DNA of 30,148 bases from Oscillospiraceae bacterium (GTDB lineage: Bacteria > Bacillota_A > Clostridia > Oscillospirales > CAG-272): the NCBI GenBank assembly GCA_015064665.1, contig SVRU01000028.1:1-30148 (forward strand), read 5' to 3'. The notes under the pieces were generated by a model. It saw only the letters and a list, made by a program, of their open reading frames with translations, was not told where the DNA came from and made no database searches. A program made the position numbers and the translations under genes. Within the stretch, counting starts at the first letter, position 1, and each line of letters starts with the position of its first letter. Below, one piece after another: positions 7,946 through 16,915 of this stretch.

Positions 7946-9298
7946 TTATTGATTTTCAATTCCTTCGTTTAAAACTCTTTCAAGATTTGCAAATCTTCTT
8001 TTTCTTCCTATGCGAGCTTTTATAAGAGCTACGGCAACGTCGTTGACGTTAGTTCCCGTCGGGCCTGTAAAGATAAGCCCGTCTATTGCTTTAAGGGCGT
8101 TGTAGGAGTCGTTATTTTCAAGGGCTTCGATAGGATTTACACCTGCCCGTGTCATTTTTTCATAGCTGTCTGAATCGACGTAGCCTCCTGCGGCGTCGGT
8201 AGGGCCGTCCGTTCCGTCAGAGCCGACCGAGAATATCGCAACGTTATCAATACCGGCTATGTTAACGGATGCCGAAAGAGCGATTTCCTGATTTCTGCCG
8301 CCAAGTCCGCCGCCTTTAAGCTTTACTACCGTTTCTCCGCCTATGATAAATGCAAGGTCGGTATCCGTGTTGCATTTTTCGGAGGCAAGAGCCGAAAGTC
8401 TTTTGCCTACCTCGCACGCAATTCCCGTTTCCGAGTCGGTGATAAGCTCGGCTTTATATCCAAGCTCCTCGCATATTCTTTTGGCAGACGAGCAAAGCTC
8501 GCTGACACTTCCGCCGATATAGTGAACGCCGTTGGATGTGCTTTTCGGTGTTTCCCGCATGATAGAATCACGGCATTCATCTGATACTGATATCCCGTAT
8601 TTCCTAAGTATCTCCGACACCTCTTCAGCCGTCGTCAAGTCGGGAGCGCACGGTCCAGACGCTATCGTATCGAGTCTGTTGCCGAGAACGTCGGAAAGAG
8701 CTATCGCAAAATAGCGCGCAGGAGCTATATGCTCGGCAAATCTGCCGCCCTTGACCTTTGATATATGCTTTCTAACTGCGTTTATCTCACCTATATCCGC
8801 GCCCGAAGCAAGAAGCCGTTTCGTGATGTCTGTCAGCTCGCCAAGAGAGCAAAACGGACTTTCAAAAAGTGCCGAGCCTCCGCCCGATATCAAAAACAGA
8901 ACGAGATCGTCTTCGGTAAGATTTGCCGTTTTTGAAAGAACTCTTTCGGTTGCCGAAATGCCGCAGGCGTCGGGTATCGGATGAGCTGCCTCGTAAATTT
9001 CAAAATCAGCTATCTTCCCTTCGGAGTGACCGTATTTCGTTATAACTATACCCGAGTCAATAACGCCGCCAAGCTCATTTGCAATGTATTCTTCGGCGCG
9101 CTTTGCCATTTTCCACGCTGCTTTACCTATTGCAACGAGAATCAGCCTGCCCTCAGGAAGCGCAAAATTCTTCATTGCCTCCGCCACCGCGAAGCCAGGC
9201 AGATTTTCTTTTATGGCACCCGTGTAAATTTTTTCGGCATCGGCTCTGAGGTCTTTTTTAATTTTGTCAGTACTTAACGCTATGCTGCCTTCGTTCAT
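7946..9298 (-). CDS. Glycerate 2-kinase, MOFRL (GckA/TtuD) family
   Basis: The 450-residue protein belongs to the DUF4147/MOFRL family that phosphorylates D-glycerate to 2-phosphoglycerate with ATP. The N-terminal domain holds LILVAIGKAAWKMAKRAEEY and LFLISGGGSALFESPF. The C-terminal MOFRL domain holds GGRNQEIALSASVNI and FSVGSDGTDGPTDAAGGYVD. Its length is normal for the family, and a further typical stretch near the C-terminus is FTGPTGTNVNDV. It is the last gene of a nine-gene operon, 13 bases after the pyruvate kinase gene, and is followed by a terminator. With pyruvate kinase it would supply both ends of a glycerate-to-pyruvate route, with enolase encoded elsewhere. That link is inference from adjacency. 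Confidence 0.92.
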   Translation of the reverse strand: MNEGSIALSTDKIKKDLRADAEKIYTGAIKENLPGFAVAEAMKNFALPEGRLILVAIGKAAWKMAKRAEEYIANELGGVIDSGIVITKYGHSEGKIADFEIYEAAHPIPDACGISATERVLSKTANLTEDDLVLFLISGGGSALFESPFCSLGELTDITKRLLASGADIGEINAVRKHISKVKGGRFAEHIAPARYFAIALSDVLGNRLDTIASGPCAPDLTTAEEVSEILRKYGISVSDECRDSIMRETPKSTSNGVHYIGGSVSELCSSAKRICEELGYKAELITDSETGIACEVGKRLSALASEKCNTDTDLAFIIGGETVVKLKGGGLGGRNQEIALSASVNIAGIDNVAIFSVGSDGTDGPTDAAGGYVDSDSYEKMTRAGVNPIEALENNDSYNALKAIDGLIFTGPTGTNVNDVAVALIKARIGRKRRFANLERVLNEGIENQ

Positions 9299-9311
9299 TC
9301 AAAACTCCCTG

Positions 9312-10727
9312 TTACTTAACGCATTCAACCTTTATGGTGTTTGTATTTCCGGGCGCTCCGTTAATCTGTCCGCCCGTAATAACGACGTTATCGCCCGACT
9401 TAAGCGAAAATTCCTTAACAGCCGCCCGAAGCGCTTGGTAGAAAACGACCTCAATAGAGCTGTATTCCTCGCTGAGAATGGGGGTAACGCCCCAGCTTAA
9501 GTTGAGCTTGCGCCACACCCTCTCGCTCGTCGTCATTCCTATTATATCGCAAGGAGCGCGAAAACGGCTGACCATTCTCGCGGTTCTGCCGCTGAGCGAG
9601 TTTACGACGATGCATTTTGCATCAACGTCAATAGCCATCGAGCAGGTTGCGTGAGATATGGCGTCAAGATTGTTTCTTATTTTACACTCTGCGGTTTTGA
9701 ACCATTCCCTGTAATTTATTCCCTCTTCGGTAAACTCGGCAATTTCAGCCATACTCTTTACCGCGGATACGGGATATTTTCCCGCAGCCGTCTCACCCGA
9801 CAGCATAAGTGCCGACGAGCCGTCGTAAACCGCGTTTGCAACGTCGGAAATCTCCGCACGGGTCGGGCGGGGATTTAAAATCATGGATTCGAGCATCTCG
9901 GTTGCGGTTATAACTCTTTTGCCGAGAAGTCTGCACTTTTTAATAAGATATTTCTGTATCGTCGGCACTTCAACGAAAGGAATCTCAACACCGAGGTCAC
10001 CTCTTGCAACCATAATTCCGTCGGCAATATCGCAGATTTCGTCAATATTGTCAACTCCCGAGCGGTTTTCAATTTTTGCAATTATATCAATATCCTCGCC
10101 GCCGTTTGCATTAAGGAAATTTCTGAGCGCCGCTATATCGCTTTTGGACGACACGAACGATGCGGCTATAAAGTCCACCTGATTCTCTATTCCGAAAAGT
10201 ATATCCGCCTTATCCTGCTCGGAAAGGTATTCCTGCTTAAGCACCTTATTCGGAAAATGCATACTCTTTCTGTCGGAAAGCTCTCCGCCCGCAATTACGC
10301 GGCAAACCGCCTCCGAGTCCGAAAGCTCCTCAACCTCAAATATAACGAGTCCGTTGTTGACAAGAATTCTGTCGCCCGCTTTAAGCTCTTCTATAAGATG
10401 CTCGTAGGTAACTGCAACGCGGTTTTCATCACCTAATACGTCCTTGGTTGTGAAAACGAATCTATCGCCGTCCTTTAAGCTGATTTTTTTATTCTTAAAG
10501 GTTTTGATTCTGTATTCCGGTCCTTTGGTATCAAGCATAATAGCAACGGGCATGCCGAGCTTTTCTCTTACCCTTTTGATTTTATCAATCATTTCCTTGT
10601 GCTCGGGGTGTGTACCGTGTGAAAAATTAAGGCGTGCAACGTTCATGCCGGCACGGCACATTTTCTCAATGGTTTCCTCTTTCCCCGATGCGGGACCTAT
10701 CGTGCATATTATTTTTGTTTTACGCAT
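9312..10727 (-). CDS. pyk: Pyruvate kinase
   Basis: The 471-residue protein converts phosphoenolpyruvate and ADP to pyruvate and ATP. Seen motifs are TKIICTIGPAS at the N-terminus, NVARLNFSHGTHPEHKEM, the signature IIAKIENRSGVDNIDEI with the catalytic lysine, IMVARGDLGVEIP for metal and phosphate binding, and ITATEMLESM followed by NPRPTRAEISDVANAVYDG. The length matches E. coli-type enzymes; there is no extra C-terminal phosphohistidine-like domain as in Bacillus. I chose the ATG at 10727 because GAGGAG lies just upstream; a TTG 12 bases earlier would include that site. Placement in the middle of an amino-acid/2-oxo-acid operon is unusual for a glycolytic gene. Whether another copy exists in the genome cannot be seen here. 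Confidence 0.95.
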   Translation of the reverse strand: MRKTKIICTIGPASGKEETIEKMCRAGMNVARLNFSHGTHPEHKEMIDKIKRVREKLGMPVAIMLDTKGPEYRIKTFKNKKISLKDGDRFVFTTKDVLGDENRVAVTYEHLIEELKAGDRILVNNGLVIFEVEELSDSEAVCRVIAGGELSDRKSMHFPNKVLKQEYLSEQDKADILFGIENQVDFIAASFVSSKSDIAALRNFLNANGGEDIDIIAKIENRSGVDNIDEICDIADGIMVARGDLGVEIPFVEVPTIQKYLIKKCRLLGKRVITATEMLESMILNPRPTRAEISDVANAVYDGSSALMLSGETAAGKYPVSAVKSMAEIAEFTEEGINYREWFKTAECKIRNNLDAISHATCSMAIDVDAKCIVVNSLSGRTARMVSRFRAPCDIIGMTTSERVWRKLNLSWGVTPILSEEYSSIEVVFYQALRAAVKEFSLKSGDNVVITGGQINGAPGNTNTIKVECVK

Positions 10728-10757
10728 CTTTCTCCTCAATAATATACTGCCAAGTAC

Positions 10758-11951
10758 TTATTTTATCTTCTTATATTCCTCTGCGAGAGCCTTGAAGGCG
10801 GGAAGCGAATTAACTATTCTCGATTTATCAACGCAGTATGCAATTCTGACGTATCCCTTTACTCCGAAATCGTCGCAGGGAACAACCAAAAGCTCCTTTT
10901 GCTTCGCTCTTTCAAAGAACTTGTAAGCATCCTCCTCAAGCGCCTTGACGAACAAATAGAATGCTCCGTCGGGCTTTACGCATTCGTATCCGAAGGAGGT
11001 GAGTTTTTCGTAAAGAATATCTCTGTTTTCCTTATAAATTCCAACGTCAACCTTCGACTTGACGCATTTTTTTATTACCTGTTGGAAAAGACTCGGAGCG
11101 CACACGTATCCGAGTGAACGTCCGGCACCGCAAACGGCAAGATAAACCTCTCTTCCACCCTGCATTTTGGGGTTAACGGCAATATATCCTATACGCTCGC
11201 CGGGAAGCGACAGAGCCTTGGAATAGGAATAGCACACGAGCGTATCGTCGTAGTAATTCATAAGATACGGAACCGAAAGTCCGTCAAAAACAAGCTCACG
11301 GTAGGGCTCGTCGGCTATAAGGTATATCGGGTGGCCGTATTCCTTTTCCTTCTTTTTAAGAACGTCAGCAACCGCCTTCACGGTTTTTTCACTGTAAACG
11401 ACACCGCTGGGATTGTTTGGCGAGTTGATTATAACCGCCTTTGTATTCTCGGTTATCTTGGACTCAAAATCCGCCGTGTCAATCTGAAAGGTCTTCTTCT
11501 CCGGAAGAGAAACGACGATTTTTCCGCCCGCATTCTCCACGAAAACGCGATATTCGGTAAAGAAAGGCGCAAAAAGAATACATTCGTCCCCGGGATTCAT
11601 AATTGCCTTAAGAGAAATCGTCAGCGACGCCGCAGCTCCGCAGGTCATATAAATATTATCTGCAGTAAGAGCCGTGTTAAACCTTTCATTTATATAATCC
11701 GCAATAGCGTCCCTGGCTCCCGCATCTCCCTGAGCCGAGGTATATCCGTGCAAAAGCACCGAATTTCCGCCATTCACAAGCTCAACGATAGTATCGCTTA
11801 TTTCCTGCGGCGGCTCTACGCTCGGATTTCCGATGCTGAAATCATACACGTTTTCAGCCCCGATTTCAGCTGCTCTGGTTTTGCAATATTCGAAAATTTC
11901 TCTTATTACGGAGCGCTTGCTGCCAAGCGCGTACATTTTTTCGTTAATCAT
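10758..11951 (-). CDS. PLP-dependent aminotransferase, class I/II
   Basis: The 397-residue protein has the fold-type I aminotransferase signatures. These are a substrate-binding segment YDFSIGNPSVEPPQEI near residue 36, INSPNNPSGVVYS (175-187), ADEPYREL with the PLP-ring aspartate D214, and the Schiff-base lysine K245 in CYSYSKALSLPGERIGY. It transfers an amino group between an amino acid and a 2-oxo acid in the cytoplasm. Next to indolepyruvate:ferredoxin oxidoreductase, a role in producing aryl- or other 2-oxo acids from amino acids is likely. It lies 11 bases after the amidohydrolase gene and 30 bases before pyk. Specificity (aspartate, aromatic or alanine type) cannot be decided from the motifs. 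Confidence 0.92.
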   Translation of the reverse strand: MINEKMYALGSKRSVIREIFEYCKTRAAEIGAENVYDFSIGNPSVEPPQEISDTIVELVNGGNSVLLHGYTSAQGDAGARDAIADYINERFNTALTADNIYMTCGAAASLTISLKAIMNPGDECILFAPFFTEYRVFVENAGGKIVVSLPEKKTFQIDTADFESKITENTKAVIINSPNNPSGVVYSEKTVKAVADVLKKKEKEYGHPIYLIADEPYRELVFDGLSVPYLMNYYDDTLVCYSYSKALSLPGERIGYIAVNPKMQGGREVYLAVCGAGRSLGYVCAPSLFQQVIKKCVKSKVDVGIYKENRDILYEKLTSFGYECVKPDGAFYLFVKALEEDAYKFFERAKQKELLVVPCDDFGVKGYVRIAYCVDKSRIVNSLPAFKALAEEYKKIK

Positions 11952-11962
11952 AATCTTTTCCT

Positions 11963-12772
11963 TTATAAGCCTAAAATTTTAACGGCGTTTTCCGAGAATA
12001 TTTTATTCTCGCACACCGTGCCGAGCCGATATCCCCGAATTATCTCGATTTCGGTTTTGATATCCTGCCACGGACTGTCGCTGCCGAAAAGAATTTTATC
12101 CTCTCCGTGCTTTTCAACTATTCTTTTAAAATCGTATTCGCTTATACCGTGAAGGCTGAGAACCGTGTCAAAATACACGTCACGTCCGCAAAGCTCGGAA
12201 TATACCTCACCGTAAATCTCGTTTCCGCCGATATGCGCAAGAACGAGTCTGCCGTAGCCGCCGATTTTATCGAGGAGATTTAATACGCGCCTCGGCGTGC
12301 ATTTTATCGGCTGACCGACATACGCTCCGTCCTGACCCGCGTGAGTAAGAACGATAAGACCGTATTTTTTTGCCGACTCGACTATTCTGACGTATCTTTC
12401 ATCGTCTATAAACGTATTCTGATAGTCGGGATGAATTTTAATTCCGACAAAGCCGAGTCTCTTCAAATAACCGAGCTTTTCGTCAACCCCGTCCATATCC
12501 GGATGAGCGCCCGCGAACGAAATTATTCTCCGTGAGCCGTATTTTCCGTCGCAAATCTCCTTCGCGAACCGCGCCACACCGTCAAATTGAGAGGGCTTGG
12601 TTAAAACCGGCATATTCACGGCAATATCAGCTCCCGCCGATTCAAGCGAGGACAAAAGCCCCTGTACCGTGGCGTCCGAATGCGGCTTTGCGTTGCCGGA
12701 TTTTGCTAAAGCGGCGACTGTCGCCGCCGCTATTTTTTCGGGAAATACGTGTGTGTGAAAATCTATTATCAT
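11963..12772 (-). CDS. Amidohydrolase-family protein (TIM-barrel metal-dependent hydrolase)
   Basis: The 269-residue protein starts MIIDFHTHVFPEKIA, giving the HxH metal motif at H6/H8. It continues with GFVGIKIHPDYQNTF, LIVLTHAGQDG, RLVLAHIGGNEIYG and ILFGSDSPWQDI, which supply the remaining histidines and the Asp ligand of the amidohydrolase-2 fold. It is shorter than the tandem pair at 2.3-4.1 kb and only distantly similar. It overlaps the operon flow tightly, with 4 bases after the ACT gene and 11 before the aminotransferase gene. The substrate is unknown; hydrolysis of an N-acyl or cyclic derivative before transamination would fit, but this is inference. Confidence 0.87.
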   Translation of the reverse strand: MIIDFHTHVFPEKIAAATVAALAKSGNAKPHSDATVQGLLSSLESAGADIAVNMPVLTKPSQFDGVARFAKEICDGKYGSRRIISFAGAHPDMDGVDEKLGYLKRLGFVGIKIHPDYQNTFIDDERYVRIVESAKKYGLIVLTHAGQDGAYVGQPIKCTPRRVLNLLDKIGGYGRLVLAHIGGNEIYGEVYSELCGRDVYFDTVLSLHGISEYDFKRIVEKHGEDKILFGSDSPWQDIKTEIEIIRGYRLGTVCENKIFSENAVKILGL

Positions 12773-12776
12773 AGCG

Positions 12777-13205
12777 TTAAAGCGACGCTATTTCCGCAGC
12801 GCTCATAGTTTTAATTTGCTCGTGCTTAAACACGTCGCATGCGGCGTCAAGATCGTTCGCTTTCACAACGATAGATGCGTCATCCGTTCCCACGGTAAGA
12901 CCGTACGCATATTCAATATTTACTTTTTTTTCGGCAATGCGCTCAAGAATGGATTGCAATGCTCCCGCAACGTGAGGAAGCTTGATTATAAGAACGTCGG
13001 TAAGCATGCTCGAAAATCCCTCCCGAACAAGAACGTCACATCCCCTTACGGGATCGTTAACTATAATTCTGAGAATTCCGTATTCGGTAGTATCAGACAA
13101 GCTGAAGGAAAGAATACTAACCCCGTTCTCCTTGAGCACCTTAAGAACCTCGCCGAGTCTGCCCTGTCTGTTTTCAATAAATACCGAAAGCTGTTTTACT
13201 GTCAT
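12777..13205 (-). CDS. Tandem ACT-domain protein
   Basis: The 142-residue protein consists of two ACT domains. The first starts MTVKQLSVFIENRQGRLGEV and the second, at about residue 72, starts IIKLPHVAGALQSILERIAE. ACT domains bind small ligands, mostly amino acids, and no catalytic domain is attached. Stand-alone ACT proteins of this type are commonly found beside iorAB and phenylacetate-CoA ligase genes in anaerobes, which matches the position here (50 bases after iorB). It probably senses an aromatic or branched amino acid and modulates one of the neighbouring enzymes. The partner is not known. Confidence 0.9.
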   Translation of the reverse strand: MTVKQLSVFIENRQGRLGEVLKVLKENGVSILSFSLSDTTEYGILRIIVNDPVRGCDVLVREGFSSMLTDVLIIKLPHVAGALQSILERIAEKKVNIEYAYGLTVGTDDASIVVKANDLDAACDVFKHEQIKTMSAAEIASL

Positions 13206-13255
13206 GATAAATTCTCCTTAATAATTCAGGTTGTTTTCAAACTGCGCCGTGCCGC

Positions 13256-13819
13256 TTACACCGTTTCGAATCCGCGCTTAAACGCCTTGACGTTTATATC
13301 CACCGTTTTCGGAGGAACGGTGCTCTTGACTACGTCAAGCCATTCCTCTGCGGAAAATCCGATATATTTTGCCGCAAGTCCGAGAACTACAGAATTAAGC
13401 ACCTTACTGTTGCCAAGCTCGCGCGCCGCGGCGCCTGCATCTATCGAATACACCTTATGCTTCTCGGAAAGTCTTTCAAGTATACCTTCCGGATATGTTT
13501 TTGCCCCTATAACGACGGTCATCGGGTCGATGCGGCAATCGTTCACGATAATTACTCCGTCAGGCTTTAAAAAGTGAGCGTATCTCTCTGCTTCAAGACG
13601 CTCAAAAGAGATAAGAACGTCAACGCATCCCTCTTCAACGACCGGCTCGTAGACCTTTTCTCCGAATCTTACGAAGGTAACGACACTTCCGCCGCGCTGA
13701 GCCATTCCGTGCACCTCCGAAAGCTTTACGTCATACCCTGCCGCAAGAGCTGCCTTTCCTATAATTCTGCTCGTCAGAAGAGTTCCCTGTCCTCCGACTC
13801 CAACTACCATAATATTCAT
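13256..13819 (-). CDS. iorB: Indolepyruvate:ferredoxin oxidoreductase, beta subunit
   Basis: The 187-residue protein is the gamma-domain type subunit of 2-oxoacid:ferredoxin oxidoreductases. It has MVVGVGGQGTLLTSRIIGKA at residues 4-23 and VKLSEVHGMAQRGGSVVTFV at about 36-55, both strongly conserved in IorB. With IorA it oxidatively decarboxylates arylpyruvates to aryl-acetyl-CoA while reducing ferredoxin. The ATG lies 11 bases after the iorA stop, so the two subunits are co-translated. Length is normal for the family and no residue in the conserved blocks is missing. Confidence 0.95.
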   Translation of the reverse strand: MNIMVVGVGGQGTLLTSRIIGKAALAAGYDVKLSEVHGMAQRGGSVVTFVRFGEKVYEPVVEEGCVDVLISFERLEAERYAHFLKPDGVIIVNDCRIDPMTVVIGAKTYPEGILERLSEKHKVYSIDAGAAARELGNSKVLNSVVLGLAAKYIGFSAEEWLDVVKSTVPPKTVDINVKAFKRGFETV

Positions 13820-13830
13820 CTTAATTCTCC

Positions 13831-15573
13831 TTATGACCTCGAAACCTTGTTTATTGCGCCGAACTTACAGTAATTCATACAAAGTCCGCACCCGTTGCAC
13901 ATTGTTTCATCGATTTTTACGGTTCCGTCAGCCGCCTTTGTAAGAGCGGGACAGCCTATCTTAAGACATGCACCGCACTTTTTACACTTCTCGCTGTCGC
14001 ACACGCAGCGGTCGGGGAACTTAAGTCCTTTAAGAAGCGCGCAGGGGGCTTTTGCGATAATAACCGTAAGCTCGTCTCCGAGAACGCTTTCCTTAACCTT
14101 CTCTTCAAGAGTCTTGACGTCAAAGGCGTCTATTTCAAGAACGCGCTTTACGCCGACCGAGCGGCAAAGCTCAGCAAGGTCGATAGCGTAGGTTTCCTCA
14201 CCCTTAAGAGTTTTTCCCGTCGCGGCATGCTCCTGGTGACCCGTCATACCTGTGGTACGGTTGTCAAGAATCATAACCGTGCCCGTCGCCTTATTATAAA
14301 CCATGTTTATAAGTGAGTTGATACCCGTGTGAAGAAACGTCGAGTCGCCTATGGTCGCAACCCAATTTTTTATGTATTCCTTACCGCGTGCCTTCTCCAT
14401 ACCGTGAAGAATTGAGATACTTGAGCCCATGCATATAGTCGTGTCGATTACGTTAAGCGGTGCAACCGCGCCGAGAGTATAGCAGCCAATGTCGCCCGCC
14501 GCGTGAATCTTGAGCTTATTAAGCACCGAGAATACGCTTCTGTGAGGGCATCCGGGGCAAAGAATGGGGGGTCTTGCAGGGCATTCCGCTGCGCACTCGA
14601 CCTCATCCGACTTGCCGTAAAGAACATTTTTAAGCATATTCGCGCTGTATTCACCCTGCTTCGTAAACAACTCTTTCCCTTTTACAGAAAGTCCCCAGCT
14701 CCTTACCTGCTCTTCGATAACCGGCTCAAGCTCCTCAAAAATATATACCTCGTCAACCTCTTTTACGAAATCCTCGATAAGCTTTCTCGGCAAGGGGTTA
14801 ACGATACCGAGCTTAAGAACGCTTGCCGTCGGAGCTGCCTCCTTAACGTACTGATAAGCGACGCCTGAGGTAATAAATCCTATTTTTTTATCAAGAAGCT
14901 CGAGCTTGTTTATCGGAAAATCCGACGCATCCTCTGCAAGTCGGTTTTCTCTTGCTTCAACGACCTTGTGGCGTCCTATTGCGGATGCGGGCATCATTAC
15001 GTATTTCGGCACGCATCTTTCATAGGTCTTGTCCTCGGGCGTGACTCTTTCGCCAAGCTCAACGATGCTCTGCGAATGCGAAAGCTTGGTCGTTGTTCTG
15101 AAGATAACCGGCGTGTCGTATTTTTCGCTGAGCCCGTATGCAAACTTAAGAAAATCCTTTGCTTCATTGCTGTCCGAAGGCTCAATAACCGGAAGATGCG
15201 CGCTTCTGCCTATCATTCTCGTGTCCTGCTCGTTTTGCGAGCTTGCAATTCCGGGGTCGTCGGCAACGACGATAACGAGTCCTCCGTTAACGCCCGTGTA
15301 AGCGAGAGTATAAAGCGGGTCGGAAGCAACGTTAAGTCCGACGTGCTTCATACAGGCAAGAGTTCTCACGCCCGAAATAGACGCACCTGCGGCAACCTCA
15401 AGGGCAACCTTTTCATTCGGTGCCCACTCGGTATATACCTCACCGTATGCCGATAAAAATTCACTTATTTCGGTGCTGGGAGTGCCCGGATATGCGCTTG
15501 AAACCTTGACGCCCGCCTCATAAGCACCTCTGGCTATCGCATCGTTTCCAAGCATTATTCTTTTTTCATTCAT
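13831..15573 (-). CDS. iorA: Indolepyruvate:ferredoxin oxidoreductase, alpha subunit
   Basis: The 580-residue protein carries the pyrimidine-binding half first (SSAYPGTPSTEISEFL near residue 25; WAPNEKVALEVAAGASISG near 50). Then comes the thiamine-diphosphate half (CPGCPHRSVFSVL, GDIGCYTLG, IGDSTFLHTGINSL, LDNRTTGMTGHQEH). The C-terminal ferredoxin-like domain has two [4Fe-4S] motifs, CKKCGACLKIGCP and CNGCGLCMNYC. This is the complete IorA layout. The enzyme works on indolepyruvate, phenylpyruvate and hydroxyphenylpyruvate in characterised cases and needs CoA and ferredoxin. It is followed by iorB and preceded at 31 bases by the paaK-like gene. The substrate range here may differ. Confidence 0.96.
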   Translation of the reverse strand: MNEKRIMLGNDAIARGAYEAGVKVSSAYPGTPSTEISEFLSAYGEVYTEWAPNEKVALEVAAGASISGVRTLACMKHVGLNVASDPLYTLAYTGVNGGLVIVVADDPGIASSQNEQDTRMIGRSAHLPVIEPSDSNEAKDFLKFAYGLSEKYDTPVIFRTTTKLSHSQSIVELGERVTPEDKTYERCVPKYVMMPASAIGRHKVVEARENRLAEDASDFPINKLELLDKKIGFITSGVAYQYVKEAAPTASVLKLGIVNPLPRKLIEDFVKEVDEVYIFEELEPVIEEQVRSWGLSVKGKELFTKQGEYSANMLKNVLYGKSDEVECAAECPARPPILCPGCPHRSVFSVLNKLKIHAAGDIGCYTLGAVAPLNVIDTTICMGSSISILHGMEKARGKEYIKNWVATIGDSTFLHTGINSLINMVYNKATGTVMILDNRTTGMTGHQEHAATGKTLKGEETYAIDLAELCRSVGVKRVLEIDAFDVKTLEEKVKESVLGDELTVIIAKAPCALLKGLKFPDRCVCDSEKCKKCGACLKIGCPALTKAADGTVKIDETMCNGCGLCMNYCKFGAINKVSRS

Positions 15574-15604
15574 AATAATCTCTGTCCTTTCCTAAGTCTT
15601 GAGG

Positions 15605-16903
15605 TCACTGCCCTCTCAAATCCTTAACTCTTTTTGCCTTGCCCTCGAATCTTGCAAGCGTATTCGGGGATTCAAGCTTTATTTTCGCATCAAGCCCAAG
15701 AACGATCTTAAGCTTATTTTTGATGGTTTTTTCTATTCTTTCAAGCTCCTTGAAGGAGTCGGTCGCCCGAAGCAGCTCTACTCTTACCGTAAGCTTATCG
15801 GAATAACCGTCGCGCTCGACTATTATCTCGTAATGCGGTCCGAGTCCGTCAACCGAAAGAACAACCTCTTCTATCTGGCTCGGGAATACGTTTACACCGC
15901 GGATTTTAAGCATATCGTCGCTTCTGCCCGAAAGATTTTCCATACGGCAGGTGGTTCTTCCGCACTTGCATTTTTCGTAATGAAGACGCGTAATATCCTT
16001 TGTTCTGTAGCGTATAAGAGGAAGCGCCTCCTTTTTTATGCAGGTGATTACAAGCTCACCCCATTCGCCTGCCGGCAAAACCTCCTCGGTTTCGGGATTA
16101 ATTATCTCGGGAATAAAGAAGTCCTCGTTTATGTGCATTCCGCATAAATGCTCGCACTCGCCCGAAACACCCGGTCCCATAAGCTCGCTCATTCCGTAGT
16201 TTGAGGTGACGAGAACGTCCTCGCCCCACCATTTATGCATCTCGTCGCGCATAGCGTCGGTCAGAAGCTCACTTCCGACAAGCGCGATCTTAACCTTGAG
16301 GTCGGTTTTAGGGTCAACGCCTATCTCTCGCGCAACCTCCGCAAGTCTTAAAGCGTATGACGGCGTTGCAACGAGAAGGGTCGTTTCAAAATCCTTCATA
16401 TACATAATCTGCTTTTCAGAATTTCCCGTAGAGGACGGCACGATTGCAGCCCCCATATTTTCAAGTCCGTAATGAAGACCGAGAGCACCCGTGAACATTC
16501 CGTATCCGAAGCATATCTGCGCCGTGTCGGATGGCTTTGCACCGCCCGCGCACGCAATTCTCGTAACGCACTCGGTCCAGGTATCGAGGTCTCCCTGCGT
16601 ATAGCCTACGACCGTCGGTTTACCCGTCGTTCCCGATGAGGCGTGTATTCTTACCAGCTCCTCCTTCGAAACCGCGAAAAGACCGAAGGGATAGTTATCT
16701 CTCATATCCTGTTTCGTTACAAACGGAAGCTTTTTAAGGTCGGAGAGCGACTTTATATCGTCAGGGCTAACTCCCGCCTCCTGCATTTTTCTTCTGTACG
16801 GCTCAACCTTTTCGTAAACGCGCTTAACCGTTTCCTTAAGTCTTTCAAGCTGGAGCGCTTCCATTTCGCTCCTTGATAACGTTTCCTGTTTAGACCAAAT
16901 CAT
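15605..16903 (-). CDS. paaK: Phenylacetate-CoA ligase family (AMP-forming) enzyme
   Basis: The 432-residue protein has the PaaK-type ATP/AMP-binding loop IHASSGTTGKPTVVGYT at about residues 86-102. It also has TSNYGMSELMGPGVSGECEH in the centre and a C-terminal AMP-binding subdomain with RSDDMLKIRGVNVFPSQIEE. A zinc-binding-like CKCGRTTC precedes that subdomain. The reaction is aryl-acetate, CoA and ATP to aryl-acetyl-CoA, AMP and pyrophosphate. Next to iorAB it may act on the CoA thioester produced by IOR. The ATG at 16903 follows the symporter stop by 12 bases; a TTG at 16915 is in frame but would overlap the only ribosome-binding-like sequence, GGTG. Confidence 0.93.
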   Translation of the reverse strand: MIWSKQETLSRSEMEALQLERLKETVKRVYEKVEPYRRKMQEAGVSPDDIKSLSDLKKLPFVTKQDMRDNYPFGLFAVSKEELVRIHASSGTTGKPTVVGYTQGDLDTWTECVTRIACAGGAKPSDTAQICFGYGMFTGALGLHYGLENMGAAIVPSSTGNSEKQIMYMKDFETTLLVATPSYALRLAEVAREIGVDPKTDLKVKIALVGSELLTDAMRDEMHKWWGEDVLVTSNYGMSELMGPGVSGECEHLCGMHINEDFFIPEIINPETEEVLPAGEWGELVITCIKKEALPLIRYRTKDITRLHYEKCKCGRTTCRMENLSGRSDDMLKIRGVNVFPSQIEEVVLSVDGLGPHYEIIVERDGYSDKLTVRVELLRATDSFKELERIEKTIKNKLKIVLGLDAKIKLESPNTLARFEGKAKRVKDLRGQ

Positions 16904-16915
16904 TTTATTCACCAA

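Noticed and set aside
11331..12152. 273-codon plus-strand open frame opposite the aminotransferase and amidohydrolase genes
   Set aside because: It is antisense to two genes with intact catalytic motifs, crosses their junction and lacks domain signatures and a ribosome-binding site.
12816..13577. 253-codon plus-strand open frame opposite the ACT and iorB genes
   Set aside because: Composition resembles an antisense shadow; the minus-strand ACT and IorB proteins are unambiguous.
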